This document shows, piece after piece, positions 53,240-62,700 of a stretch of DNA of 64,000 nt. The notes beneath the pieces were generated by a model. That model made no database searches and was not told the origin of the DNA. It saw nothing but the letters and a program-made list of their open reading frames with translations. The DNA is taken from positions 1 through 64,000 of the forward strand of contig JADGBH010000004.1 in the NCBI GenBank assembly GCA_015231595.1. The letters are read 5' to 3'. Each line of letters starts with the position of its first letter. Positions within the stretch are counted from its first letter, which is position 1. The stretch comes from Desulfobacterales bacterium (lineage in GTDB: Bacteria > Desulfobacterota > Desulfobacteria > Desulfobacterales > JADGBH01). Both the position numbers and the translations under genes were made by a program.

Positions 53240-55525
53240 TTAATTGCATACAGAATTTACTTGGTGAATATCTGTATAGCCCTGTAAAACCTTTATTATG
53301 CCATCCATTTTTAATGTTCTCATGCCTTCTTGTATAGCGACATTTTTTGTAATAGATATGTCGGCATTTGCTTTAAGGCACTGTTTTACTTTGTCTGTTC
53401 CTATCATTAGCTCATGTATACCCATTCTTCCTTTATATCCTGTGGAACTACATATTTCGCATCCTACATTTTTATATAGTTGAATATTTTTTAACTTTGG
53501 AATTATATCCTGTCTACCTGTTTCAGTGTTAGAATATTGTTTTACAATTTCTATAAGCTCGTTGTGATCAGGGGTATAAAGCGTTTTACATTTTTTGCAA
53601 AGGGTTCTTACAAGCCTTTGAGCAAGTACTCCAAGCAATGCATCTGTAAAATTAAAAGGATCTACCCCCATTTCTATTAATCTAACAGCAGCTTCGGGTG
53701 CGCTGTTTGTATGAAGGGTACTAAAAACTAAATGTCCTGTTAAAGAGGCTTCAACTCCTATTTTAGCGGTCTCTTTATCCCTCATTTCTCCTATCATTAC
53801 AATATCAGGATCTGCTCTTAAAAACGATCTTAAAGCTTCCGGAAATCCAAAACCTATTTTCGAGTTAACTTGAACCTGCCTTAGACCATCTTGAGTTATT
53901 TCTACAGGATCTTCCGCTGTCCATATTTTTTTTGTATCTGTATTCAATATATGCAGCGCTGAATGAAGAGTTGTTGTTTTTCCCGAACCGGTCGGGCCAA
54001 CAACAAGTATAAGACCATATGGTTTTGAAATTATTTCTTTAAAATGCTTAAGATTCTTTTTTGATAAACAAAGTTCTTCTAATGAAAGAGGCTTAGAACT
54101 TGATAATAGTCTTAAAACAGCATCTTCATTATTACCTATAGTTGGAGTTATTTCAAGTCTGAATTCTATTTTTTGTTTATTATAAGTAAGAACAATTTTT
54201 CCACTTTGGGGTTTACGCTTTTCCGCTATGTCTAACTTTGACATTATTTTTAAACGTGATATGATTGCATTCTTTTGAGCAGGATTAAGCTTATGACCTG
54301 TCATACATGCTCCATCAACACGATATCTAATCATAATTGGATTTTTTCCTACCCCGGGCTCGATATGAATATCAGAAGCGCCTTTTTTATAGGCTTCAAG
54401 AAGAATTTTATTTACTATTTTTATAATGCCTGTGTCATGCTCAGAAACATTCGAATATATTTCATCTTCATGGGAAGCTTCAATTAAGTTTGGGTCAAAG
54501 TTGTCATCTTCAAGAACTCCATCTAAAAATGTTTCAATGGAATTATCTTTTGGGTTTGTACCATAAAAAAGATTTATAGCCGATTTTAGCTTGTCAGGGG
54601 AGGCGACAACCATTTCAATTTTTTTTGATGTATGAAATTTTAAATCTTCCTGTATAGCAAAATTTGTAGGTTGAGAAGTTGCTACGATTATCTTAGATTC
54701 ATCTGAGTAAATGGGAAGGACTTCCCATTTAAATACTTGAGATTTAGAAATACTTTGTAAAGCTCCAGAGGCAGGTTCTTCAATTTCATCTAAATCAACA
54801 AATTTCATATGAAATTTTGTAGCAAGCCCAAGTAAAAGGTCGTCTTTTTTTAAATATTTTTTTTCTAATAAGATTTCCCCTAATCTTTTTGATTGTTTAA
54901 GTTGTTTTTGATAATCAAGGGCATCTTTAAGTTGTTCTATAGTTATTGCCCCTGATTCGAGAAGTATTTCCCCGATAGTGTTGGCTTTTAATTTAAAAAA
55001 ACTTTCTATATTTGCAGGAGGATGAGAAACAGTTGGAATAGGATTATATGTTTTGACGGTTTCATCTGATTCAAGCTTAAGATCTTCATTTTTTTCAAGA
55101 ACTATGGAAAGACCTGTTGTTGTAAAGGTTTTATTATCTTCCCAAATTCGAGTAATGGGCTGATCTTTTTTTCTTTTCTTTATGCCATTAAAAGTAAAAA
55201 ATATTTTTTCAAACCCTATTGATAAGTCTGTTGGAACAGCAAAAAAACCATATTTATATTTAATTGGATCATTTTGAACAGCTACATGGTATGTTTCTCC
55301 ATTAATAGTTTCAATTGTTTCATGGCGGGGAGTCCCTGACGATGAAACAATGTGAATTGGTATTCCAACAATTTTTATGGTACTTATTTTAGATAAATAT
55401 AAGGCTACTTCTTCATTTGATTCTTTTTTTTTGAACTCAAACTTTGACTTTATTGGATGAAAATTTTTTTCTAAAACTCCATCGCATGAGCTTCCATCTA
55501 TCATATTGACTATTATTTCTTGCAT
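53240..55525 (-). CDS. PilB/GspE-type secretion ATPase with MshEN domain
   Basis: The 761-residue protein has an N-terminal region of about 170 residues that I do not recognise. A MshEN domain (about 185-255) follows, with the paired motif IGEILLESGAITIEQLKDAL / RLGEILLEKKYLKKDDLLLG, which binds c-di-GMP in MshE-type ATPases. The ATPase core has Walker A VVGPTGSGKTTTLHSA, Walker B DPDIVMIGEMRDKETA and the His box GHLVFSTLHTNSA; CKKC and CEIC form the zinc site. Such ATPases drive type IV pilus extension or type II secretion. No pilin, PilC, PilT or secretin gene lies in this window. The start lacks a clear ribosome binding site. Confidence 0.9.
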   Translation of the reverse strand: MQEIIVNMIDGSSCDGVLEKNFHPIKSKFEFKKKESNEEVALYLSKISTIKIVGIPIHIVSSSGTPRHETIETINGETYHVAVQNDPIKYKYGFFAVPTDLSIGFEKIFFTFNGIKKRKKDQPITRIWEDNKTFTTTGLSIVLEKNEDLKLESDETVKTYNPIPTVSHPPANIESFFKLKANTIGEILLESGAITIEQLKDALDYQKQLKQSKRLGEILLEKKYLKKDDLLLGLATKFHMKFVDLDEIEEPASGALQSISKSQVFKWEVLPIYSDESKIIVATSQPTNFAIQEDLKFHTSKKIEMVVASPDKLKSAINLFYGTNPKDNSIETFLDGVLEDDNFDPNLIEASHEDEIYSNVSEHDTGIIKIVNKILLEAYKKGASDIHIEPGVGKNPIMIRYRVDGACMTGHKLNPAQKNAIISRLKIMSKLDIAEKRKPQSGKIVLTYNKQKIEFRLEITPTIGNNEDAVLRLLSSSKPLSLEELCLSKKNLKHFKEIISKPYGLILVVGPTGSGKTTTLHSALHILNTDTKKIWTAEDPVEITQDGLRQVQVNSKIGFGFPEALRSFLRADPDIVMIGEMRDKETAKIGVEASLTGHLVFSTLHTNSAPEAAVRLIEMGVDPFNFTDALLGVLAQRLVRTLCKKCKTLYTPDHNELIEIVKQYSNTETGRQDIIPKLKNIQLYKNVGCEICSSTGYKGRMGIHELMIGTDKVKQCLKANADISITKNVAIQEGMRTLKMDGIIKVLQGYTDIHQVNSVCN

Positions 55526-55768
55526 ATTAATGAACAGCCTTAAAATTTTATAACTTTATGTTTATTGTTTTTATCTTTTTATAACCATTAAGCGTTAATT
55601 ATAGCAAATTATTTCTTCATAAATAAAGTTGCAGGACCAAATTAAAATTATTAAAATATCTTTTGAATTTTCTATTTAAATTATGTCTTTTAAATGGTAT
55701 AGATTTTTAAAAATTAATTATGAACCCTATCTATATAAACTTAACATACATACTTTTAGGTAAATTAT

Positions 55769-58333
55769 ATGTCAATACTCAAAAAACAACCTGCTTTATT
55801 ATGGGGACTAAGTGTCACTTTATTTTTTTTATTTATTTGGAATATTAAAATAGGATTTATTGAATCTTTAGAACTTACTTTATATGACGTGATGATGCAA
55901 TTAAAGTCTGAGCCTGACGCTGAAAGCAATATCATCCTTGTAAATATTGATGACGATTCTATTGACAAGCTTGGCAGATGGCCTTGGCCGAGAACTCTTT
56001 TGGCTCAAGGGATTGACAAAGTAAATGCAGGAAAACCTAAAATAATAGGATTCAACATTCTATTGAGCGAGCCTGAAAAAAGTGAAGGACTAAAAGAACT
56101 TGCTGAACTTGAAGATTTATTTTCAAAAGAATTTATAGTTTCAAAAGAGTTGCCACTTAAATCTCGAGATAAAGGCCAGAAATTTTTGCAAACAATTAAA
56201 GATGCACAGATAAGATTAGATAATGATAAAAAGCTTGAAGAATCCTTGGCTAACTCTGAAAAAATTGTTTTACCAATTTATTTTAAATCTGGAACAATGG
56301 CCATTCAAGAAATTCTTGAAGAAAACGACCCGCTCATACCTTATTCGATTGCCAATGTAGTAAATTCGGAAGGACTTTCTTGTTATACTGGTTTTGATAT
56401 CATTCAACCTATACCTAGATTTTTGAACACATCAAAAGGAGTAGGTCATTTGAATATTATAAATGATATTGATGGCAGATATAGGGGGCTTGAATTGGTT
56501 TATTATTATAAAGGTTTTTATTTCCCTTCTTATGCTTTTTTAATAGCAACTAAATATCTTAACATACCTTTAGACCAAATTAATGGAGAAATGGGTTCTT
56601 TTTTAAAAGCTGGTAATATGGACATTGAGATAAATAACTGTTCTAATATACTTGTCAGCTTTAAAGGTGCTGTAGGCTCTTTTAAAAACTGTTCTTTTTT
56701 TGATGTTATTAATGATAAAGTCCCATCCTCATTTTTTAGGAATAAAATTGTTTTAATAAACCCGGCAGCATCTGGAATTGTTACTTTACTAAGCACACCT
56801 ACTGACAATTATATGTCTTCAGGAGAATATACAGCAAACTGTGTATGGACAATTTTAAATCAAAATTTTATAAAATCCCCTGAATGGGCTGGAATGTTCG
56901 AATTTCTAATGATTTTAGCCTTAGGCATTATTATAACTTTTATTTTTCCTAAGATGAAGGCTATGCTCGCTGGAATAACTTTCGTTACTTTTATTCTGGC
57001 TATGATAGTAAGTGCGATTTATTTTTTTAAATCAAATGGTCTTTGGATTAAGATAAGTTATCCTTTCCTTGAACTTTTAATAGGTTATATTGGAGTTGTA
57101 AGCTTAAAATACTTTGTTACTGAAGCTCATAAAGTAAAAGCTGAAGGAGAATCTGCTGAAACTAATCGTATGCTTGGAATGTCTTTTCAAGCTCAAGGCA
57201 TGCTTGACATGGCTTTTGAAAAATTTCAAAAAGTTCCAGTTGATAATAGTATGAAAGGGCTTTTATATAATCTTGCTCTTGATTTTGAACGAAAAAGGCA
57301 ATTTAATAAAGCCGCCGCTGTATTCGAATACATTGAAGAATATGATCCTAATTTTAAAGATATAAGCGAAAGGAAAAAAAGGCTTATACATGCAAGCGAA
57401 ACAATGATATTTGGTGATAGCCTTATGGCAGGCTCTTCTTCAGGTGGAGGACTTCTATCTACTGGAACTGATACAAAACCTACTCTTGGCAGATATGAGG
57501 TTACTAAGCAGCTCGGCAAAGGAGCTATGGGTATTGTTTATCTTGCTAAAGACCCTCGAATAGATAGAGCGATGGCTATAAAAACTTTTAGACTTACTGA
57601 AGAAATAGAAGAAAGTGAATTAGCAGAGGTAAAAGAAAGATTTTTTCAAGAAGCAAAGAGCGCTGGTACTTTATCCCATCCTCATATTGTAACTATCTAT
57701 GATGCAGGAGAAGAACAAGAACTCGCTTATATTGCTATGGAATTTTTAGAAGGAGAAGACCTTCAGAAATACTCGAAAAAGGATAATTTAATCCCAATGC
57801 GAAAAGTTATTGATTATGTCGCAGATATCGCAGAAGCACTTGATTATGCCCATGAAAAAGGAATAGTTCATAGAGATATCAAGCCTGCAAATATAATGCT
57901 CTTAAACTCTGGAGTTGTTAAAATTACAGATTTTGGTATTGCGAGAATTACAGGTTCATCAAAAACGCAGACAGGTGTTGTTAAAGGTACTCCATATTAT
58001 ATGGCTCCAGAACAAATAGCAGGAGAAAAAGTTGACGGTAGAGCTGATATTTTTTCATTAGGAGTAATGCTTTTCCAACTTTTGACTGGAGAACTTCCGT
58101 TTAGCGGAGAAAATTTCGCTTCATTAATGCATCAAATAATTAATACTACTCATCCTGATCCAAGAAAATATAATCCTCAAATTGCTAAACCGCTTGTTGC
58201 AATTATAAATAAAGCGCTTGTTAAGAAAAAAGATAATAGATACCAAAAAGCAGGTCAAATGGCTGCTCATCTTAGAGAGGTTGGAAAAAGAATTGATATT
58301 GCTTTAAATGTATCAAAAGGTAATGCAAAATAG
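55769..58333 (+). CDS. CHASE2-domain serine/threonine protein kinase
   Basis: The 854-residue transmembrane kinase begins with one membrane helix (near 10-28) and an extracytoplasmic CHASE2 domain (about 30-360; IDDDSIDKLGRWPWPRTLLA). Three more helices follow (about 375-455), then a short TPR-like stretch (MLDMAFEKFQKVPVD), then a Hanks-type kinase domain at about 573-840. Kinase motifs are complete: LGKGAMGIVYLAKD, AIKTF, HRDIKPANIML, DFGIARI and YMAPEQI. It should sense an external signal and phosphorylate cytoplasmic targets. A phosphatase gene and an FHA gene follow on the same strand, making a full phospho-Ser/Thr module. Confidence 0.92.
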   Translation: MSILKKQPALLWGLSVTLFFLFIWNIKIGFIESLELTLYDVMMQLKSEPDAESNIILVNIDDDSIDKLGRWPWPRTLLAQGIDKVNAGKPKIIGFNILLSEPEKSEGLKELAELEDLFSKEFIVSKELPLKSRDKGQKFLQTIKDAQIRLDNDKKLEESLANSEKIVLPIYFKSGTMAIQEILEENDPLIPYSIANVVNSEGLSCYTGFDIIQPIPRFLNTSKGVGHLNIINDIDGRYRGLELVYYYKGFYFPSYAFLIATKYLNIPLDQINGEMGSFLKAGNMDIEINNCSNILVSFKGAVGSFKNCSFFDVINDKVPSSFFRNKIVLINPAASGIVTLLSTPTDNYMSSGEYTANCVWTILNQNFIKSPEWAGMFEFLMILALGIIITFIFPKMKAMLAGITFVTFILAMIVSAIYFFKSNGLWIKISYPFLELLIGYIGVVSLKYFVTEAHKVKAEGESAETNRMLGMSFQAQGMLDMAFEKFQKVPVDNSMKGLLYNLALDFERKRQFNKAAAVFEYIEEYDPNFKDISERKKRLIHASETMIFGDSLMAGSSSGGGLLSTGTDTKPTLGRYEVTKQLGKGAMGIVYLAKDPRIDRAMAIKTFRLTEEIEESELAEVKERFFQEAKSAGTLSHPHIVTIYDAGEEQELAYIAMEFLEGEDLQKYSKKDNLIPMRKVIDYVADIAEALDYAHEKGIVHRDIKPANIMLLNSGVVKITDFGIARITGSSKTQTGVVKGTPYYMAPEQIAGEKVDGRADIFSLGVMLFQLLTGELPFSGENFASLMHQIINTTHPDPRKYNPQIAKPLVAIINKALVKKKDNRYQKAGQMAAHLREVGKRIDIALNVSKGNAK

Positions 58334-58402
58334 AAACAAGGATATAGGTAAAAATTTTTATTTAATAATTGAATAACAATAAAAAACATAAAAGGAAGCC
58401 AA

Positions 58403-59221
58403 ATGTTTATTGTTGAATCAGCAGGAATTACGGACGTTGGCAGAAAAAGAAAAAATAATGAAGATTCACTTTTCTTAGATGGTGATCAAAACCTTTATGT
58501 CGTAGCTGACGGTATGGGCGGACATCAAGCTGGAGAAGTCGCGAGCAGGCTTGTTATTGAAACCATACGGGATTATATGAAAAGATATAAAAAAGGTGAA
58601 TCTGTAGAAGAATTTGGAGAAATAGATGAAACCCTTTCTGTAGATGCTAATAGATTACTCGCAAGTATAAAGTTGGCTAATAAAACTGTATATCAGCTTT
58701 CTAAAAGCAGGGATGCCTACAGAGGAATGGGGTCAACTGTATCAGCCGTATTGTTTGGCCAAGATACGGTTATTATTTCAAATGTAGGTGATAGCCCAAT
58801 GTATTTAGTTCATAAGGACGAAATAGAGCTTATATCAGAGCCCCATACAGTAATGGCAGAACAAGCTGCTATTGATCCAGATGGAGCGAATAATTTAAGC
58901 GAAAGATATAAGCATATGCTTACACGCGGCATGGGCATTGAAGAAACAGTTGTTCCTCATATCTGTGAAATTCAATGCTTTAAAGGAGATATTATTGTAT
59001 TTAGTTCTGATGGGCTTACTGATAAAGTTTCCGCTGAAGAAATTTTAAAAGTTGTAAGAAATGAAAGTTCAAGAAAAGCATGCAGAATTCTTGTAGATCT
59101 TGCTAATAGCAGGGGAGGGGATGATAATATCACAATTATAATAGTTAGAGTAAAAGATGTAAAAAAGAAGAAAAGCTTTTTTTATAAGCTACTTTCAAAA
59201 ATATTTAAGATAGATAATTGA
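58403..59221 (+). CDS. PP2C-family protein phosphatase
   Basis: The 272-residue phosphatase of the PPM/PP2C type has metal-binding Asp residues in DVGRKRKNNEDSLF, VVADGMGGHQAGEVASRL, SNVGDSPMYLVH, VFSSDGLTDKVS and GGDDNITIIIVRV. It should reverse the phosphorylation made by the adjacent Ser/Thr kinase. AAGGAAG precedes the ATG. The lysine-rich tail (KKKKSFFYKLLSKIFKI) could associate with the membrane surface. Confidence 0.93.
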   Translation: MFIVESAGITDVGRKRKNNEDSLFLDGDQNLYVVADGMGGHQAGEVASRLVIETIRDYMKRYKKGESVEEFGEIDETLSVDANRLLASIKLANKTVYQLSKSRDAYRGMGSTVSAVLFGQDTVIISNVGDSPMYLVHKDEIELISEPHTVMAEQAAIDPDGANNLSERYKHMLTRGMGIEETVVPHICEIQCFKGDIIVFSSDGLTDKVSAEEILKVVRNESSRKACRILVDLANSRGGDDNITIIIVRVKDVKKKKSFFYKLLSKIFKIDN

Positions 59222-59257
59222 TAATGAAAATTTTTAAATAGAGTGAGGTTTATCGCT

Positions 59258-59968
59258 ATGCCTAAATTGATTTTAAAATTTAGAAATCAGGTAATTAAAG
59301 AATATCCTTTAAAAAAAGATAAAGCTATAACTGTCGGCAGAAGGCCAAACAACGATGTAGTTATTGAAAATTTAGCTGTGTCTGGAAATCATGCTAAAAT
59401 TGATCCAATAAATGATGGCTATATCTTGACCGACCTTCAAAGCAAAAATGGGACGTTTGTTAATGAACAATTAATAACTTCCCATAGGCTTAAACATGGA
59501 GATTTAGTTACTATCGGCAAACATAGCCTTGAGTTTGCCTATGAAGATGGAGAATTAAGACTTGATGATGTTCCAAGCAGTGGAAAAATGGAACAAACTA
59601 TGGTTATGGATACCGATAAATATCGAGCTATGAGATCTAAAGGTTCTACGGATGATACAAAACCATCAAAAGGGGGCGAGAGTATAGGTATTCTTTCGTA
59701 TCTTTCAGGTGGTGATGGAGAAATTGATATCACAAAAAAAATAATTAAAATCGGAAAAGATTCAACATGCGATATAATTGTAAAAGGAATGTTCGTTGGT
59801 AAAATTTCTTTTACGATAAGTAAGCGTCCTAATGGTTATTATTTAAGTTATGTAGGCGGTTTGTCAAAGCCAAAAATAAATGGCGAAACAATTAAAGAAT
59901 CTGTAATGTTAAATGAGTTTGATGTTATTGAAATTGGTGCGGCAAAATTGCAGTTTGTTATAAAATAG
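59258..59968 (+). CDS. FHA-domain protein with a second degenerate FHA-like repeat
   Basis: The protein has about 236 residues. Residues 1-95 form a classical FHA domain (VGRRPNNDVVIENLAVSGNH, then DLQSKNGTFVNEQLI) with the Arg, Ser, His and Asn that bind phospho-Thr. After a linker, residues about 160-236 resemble a second FHA fold (IIKIGKDSTCDIIVKGMFVG, IEIGAAKLQFVI), but the Ser-x-x-His signature is missing, so it may not bind phosphopeptide. A GTG at 59243 is in frame, but GAGG lies just upstream of the ATG at 59258, which is therefore preferred. It is the likely reader of the adjacent kinase. Confidence 0.87.
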   Translation: MPKLILKFRNQVIKEYPLKKDKAITVGRRPNNDVVIENLAVSGNHAKIDPINDGYILTDLQSKNGTFVNEQLITSHRLKHGDLVTIGKHSLEFAYEDGELRLDDVPSSGKMEQTMVMDTDKYRAMRSKGSTDDTKPSKGGESIGILSYLSGGDGEIDITKKIIKIGKDSTCDIIVKGMFVGKISFTISKRPNGYYLSYVGGLSKPKINGETIKESVMLNEFDVIEIGAAKLQFVIK

Positions 59969-60040
59969 TAATTTATCACGAAGCTATTAAGAATCAAGTA
60001 TAACTATAATTAAATACTATACAAAAAAAGGAAGTTATAT

Positions 60041-60613
60041 ATGTTACAGGCACTTAATAAAAACGCCACTTATAATGATTTATATAAAATTCCAGAAAAC
60101 ATGATAGGACAAATCATTAATGGTGAATTAATTATTATGCCTAGACCGTCACCAAGACATATTAAAGTTAGTTCAAGTATAGGCGTTTTTATTTCTAGTT
60201 TCTACGAATTTGGTTGGAATGGAGGACCAGGTAATTGGATAATTTTAGATGAGCCGGAAATTAAACTTGGTGAAAATATATTTGTTCCTGATATAGCTGG
60301 TTGGAAAAAAGAAAGATTATCGAAATTTCCAAAAACAAATTATATATCTCTTTCTCCTGATTGGATTTGCGAGGTTCTATCACCAAGCACTGAAAAAACT
60401 GATAGAGCAAAAAAAATGCCTATATATGCTCAATTTGGAGTACCTTATCTTTGGATAATAAATCCAATAGAAAAAACTTTAGAAATTTTTAAACTTAGTG
60501 GTAAGCAATGGATTGTTTTAGCAATTTATGCGGAAGACGATAAATTCCGAGATGAACCATTTCAGGAAATCGAGATTGATCTTCAAAATCTTTGGATTGA
60601 AGTTGAGCTGTAG
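60041..60613 (+). CDS. Uma2 family (DUF820) putative endonuclease
   Basis: The 190-residue protein has the PD-(D/E)XK-like core of the Uma2 family: IFVPDIAGWKKERL (Asp), PDWICEVLSPST (Glu) and DRAKKMPIYAQFGVPYLWII (Lys), then IEKTLEIFKLSG. Members are abundant in cyanobacteria and some anaerobes, often as scattered single genes; their biological role is not established. AAGGAAG precedes the ATG. It is not obviously linked to its neighbours. Confidence 0.85.
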   Translation: MLQALNKNATYNDLYKIPENMIGQIINGELIIMPRPSPRHIKVSSSIGVFISSFYEFGWNGGPGNWIILDEPEIKLGENIFVPDIAGWKKERLSKFPKTNYISLSPDWICEVLSPSTEKTDRAKKMPIYAQFGVPYLWIINPIEKTLEIFKLSGKQWIVLAIYAEDDKFRDEPFQEIEIDLQNLWIEVEL

Positions 60614-60663
60614 AGCTTACAAGAGTTAATTTAAAAATAAGAATCAGGAAAGGAGTTTATAAT

Positions 60664-62337
60664 TTGGATAAAAAGAGACTATTAGTTGTAGGTGGTGTCG
60701 CTGGAGGAGCTTCATGTGCTGCAAGAGCTCGAAGGCTTTCAGAAAATGCTGAAATAATTATATTCGAAAGGGGAAATTTTGTTTCATTTGCTAATTGTGG
60801 ACTTCCTTATCATATTGGCAATGTAATAAAAAATGAAGACGATCTTCTTGTTGCAAGTCCAGATTTATTTAAAAATTGGTTTAACATCGACGTTAGAATA
60901 AATTCAAACGTAAAGGCAATTGACAGGCAAAATAAAGAAATTGAAGTTGAAGATTTAATTAAAGGTGGAACATATAAAGAAAAATACGATTATCTTGTTA
61001 TTGCTCCAGGTTCTTCTCCCATAAGACCGAAACTCGATGGTATTGATTCTGAAGGGATTTTCACATTAAGAAATATACCTGACACACGAAAAATAATAAG
61101 CTGGGTGAATGAAAAAAAACCTTCAAGAGCTGTAATTATTGGAGCTGGGTTTATTGGTCTTGAAATGGCAGAAAATTTAGCCAAGCTTGGAATTTCTGTA
61201 TCAATAGTAGAAATGCAAGATCAAGTTATGCCTCTTTTAGATAAAGAAATGGCTTGGTTTATATACGAGCATCTTATAAAAAATAAAATCGGAGTTTATC
61301 TTGGAGATTCTGTTTCAGGTTTTAAAAAGAAAAGTGACGGTTCTATTGATGTTTTAGTTCAGTCTGGTCAATCTTTATCTGCTGATATAGTTATTCTTGC
61401 TATAGGGGTTCGTCAAGAAATAGAACTCGCAAAAAATGCAGGACTTGAAATAGGCCATTTAGGCGGTATAAAAGTAAATGAAAAAATGCAGACAAGCGAT
61501 AAAAATATATGGGCTGTCGGTGACGCTGTAGAAGTAAAAGACTTTATTACTGAGATTCAAACTGTAGTTCCTCTTGCAGGTCCTGCTAATAGACAGGGCA
61601 GAATTGCCGCTGATTTTATTTTTGGCAAAAATCCTATGGGAGCTGCTTTTAGGGGAGTTCAAGGAACCGCTGTTTGTGGAATATTTGGTTTAACTGTAGC
61701 ATCATGTGGTTTAACCGAAAAATCATTACAAAAATTAGCTAAAAATGGAAAAGAAATTCCTTATGAAAAAATATATCTGCATCCAAACAGCCATGCTTCC
61801 TATTACCCTGGCGCAAAAACAATTTCCATTAAACTCATTTTTTCTCCAGATGACGGCAAAATTTTAGGTATTCAAGCTATAGGTTTGAACGCCGTTGAAA
61901 AGAGAATTGACGTCGTTTCTATGGCTATACAAAAGCAAGGAACTGTATTTGATCTTGAAGAAGCTGAATTATGTTATGCTCCTCAATATGGTTCAGCTAA
62001 AGACCCTGTGAACATGATGGGTATGATTGCATCCAATATTGTGCAGGGTTATACGAAAGTCACCCATTGGGAAAAATTGTCTACATCAGATGCCTTAATA
62101 CTGGACGTTAGAGAACCATTTGAATACAAAAGAGGGCATGTAGATAACGCTATTAATATCCCCCTTGGACAATTACGAACTCGATTAAATGAGCTGCCAA
62201 AATATAGAGAAATATGGGCTTATTGCTTTGTTGGTCAACGATCTTATTATGCTCAGAGAATATTAACTCAGGCTGGCTTTAACTCAAAATCTATATCTGG
62301 CGGATATATTATGTATTTAGCATCTGACAGTATTTAA
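60664..62337 (+). CDS. CoA-disulfide/persulfide reductase with C-terminal rhodanese domain
   Basis: The 557-residue flavoprotein is of the CoADR/Npsr type. The FAD motif is VVGGVAGGASCAARARRL, the redox Cys lies in SFANCGLPYHIG (near 43), the NAD(P)H motif is VIIGAGFIGLEMAENL, and a second FAD contact is IWAVGDAVEV. Residues about 470-557 form a rhodanese domain with its Cys in YCFVGQRS. Such enzymes reduce CoA persulfide or polysulfide, linking to sulfur metabolism. TTG is the start, with AAGGAG eight bases upstream. The last codons and the stop (DSI-stop) lie inside the terminal repeat of the MITE at 62327-62661, so the original C-terminus was probably different. Confidence 0.9.
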   Translation: MDKKRLLVVGGVAGGASCAARARRLSENAEIIIFERGNFVSFANCGLPYHIGNVIKNEDDLLVASPDLFKNWFNIDVRINSNVKAIDRQNKEIEVEDLIKGGTYKEKYDYLVIAPGSSPIRPKLDGIDSEGIFTLRNIPDTRKIISWVNEKKPSRAVIIGAGFIGLEMAENLAKLGISVSIVEMQDQVMPLLDKEMAWFIYEHLIKNKIGVYLGDSVSGFKKKSDGSIDVLVQSGQSLSADIVILAIGVRQEIELAKNAGLEIGHLGGIKVNEKMQTSDKNIWAVGDAVEVKDFITEIQTVVPLAGPANRQGRIAADFIFGKNPMGAAFRGVQGTAVCGIFGLTVASCGLTEKSLQKLAKNGKEIPYEKIYLHPNSHASYYPGAKTISIKLIFSPDDGKILGIQAIGLNAVEKRIDVVSMAIQKQGTVFDLEEAELCYAPQYGSAKDPVNMMGMIASNIVQGYTKVTHWEKLSTSDALILDVREPFEYKRGHVDNAINIPLGQLRTRLNELPKYREIWAYCFVGQRSYYAQRILTQAGFNSKSISGGYIMYLASDSI

Positions 62338-62418
62338 GAAAAGTATTTTGGATTATCGTCATTCCGGGGAATATGAAGACTTTTATTCTGGATTCCGGAT
62401 TAAAATTGAAAAATATTC

Positions 62419-62578
62419 GGCATCCTTCAATTTTAGTTAACACTTTTTAATTCTGGATTCCCGCTTTCGCGGGAATGACGATACAGCAGCCACGTCATTC
62501 CCGCGAAGGCGGGAATCCAGTTTAAATATCGTTTTTTTAAAAAGTGTTAACTACTTTTAATACAATATGAAGGATGCC
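62419..62578. mobile_element. Nested GGCATCC element with 8-bp target duplication
   Basis: The element runs from GGCATCCTTCA to TGAAGGATGCC, with a second inverted pair GTTAACACTTTTTAA / TTAAAAAGTGTTAAC inside. It is flanked by direct repeats AAATATTC (62411-62418 and 62579-62586). Copy 1 of the host MITE has a single AAATATTC at the matching place, which confirms insertion with an 8-base duplication. It contains no coding sequence. A related arm lies at 5620-5659. Confidence 0.85.
62453..62520. repeat. Paired ATTCCCGC-GCGGGAAT hairpins
   Basis: Two GC-rich hairpins, GGATTCCCGC-TTTC-GCGGGAAT and CATTCCCGC-GAAG-GCGGGAATCC, lie head to head and are reverse complements of each other, so the pair forms a larger palindrome. 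They resemble the dispersed ATTCCC...GGGAAT repeats (dRS3-like) known from other proteobacteria. They are far richer in GC than the surrounding sequence and form the core of the nested element. Confidence 0.75.
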
Positions 62579-62700
62579 AAATATTCATTTTTCAATTTTT
62601 TCCGGAATGACGTCCTACGACGTTTATTTAATTTTTCCAATTTACTTTTCTTAAAAACTATGAGTAACATTTGTTTTTTTATAATAAAGGGGATTATTAA

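Larger units (their letters stand above)
62327..62661. mobile_element. MITE-like element, copy 2 (interrupted)
   Basis: This is the same family as copy 1 at 53020-53237, in reverse orientation. It begins ACAGTATTTAAGAAAAGTA and ends with the complement of ATAGTTTTTAAGAAAAGTA. The outer parts are nearly identical to copy 1. An internal hairpin segment of roughly 50 bases present in copy 1 is missing here, and a 160-base foreign element is inserted at 62419-62578. The left end overlaps the 3' end of the persulfide reductase gene. The right end is 39 bases before the next ATG. Confidence 0.8.
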
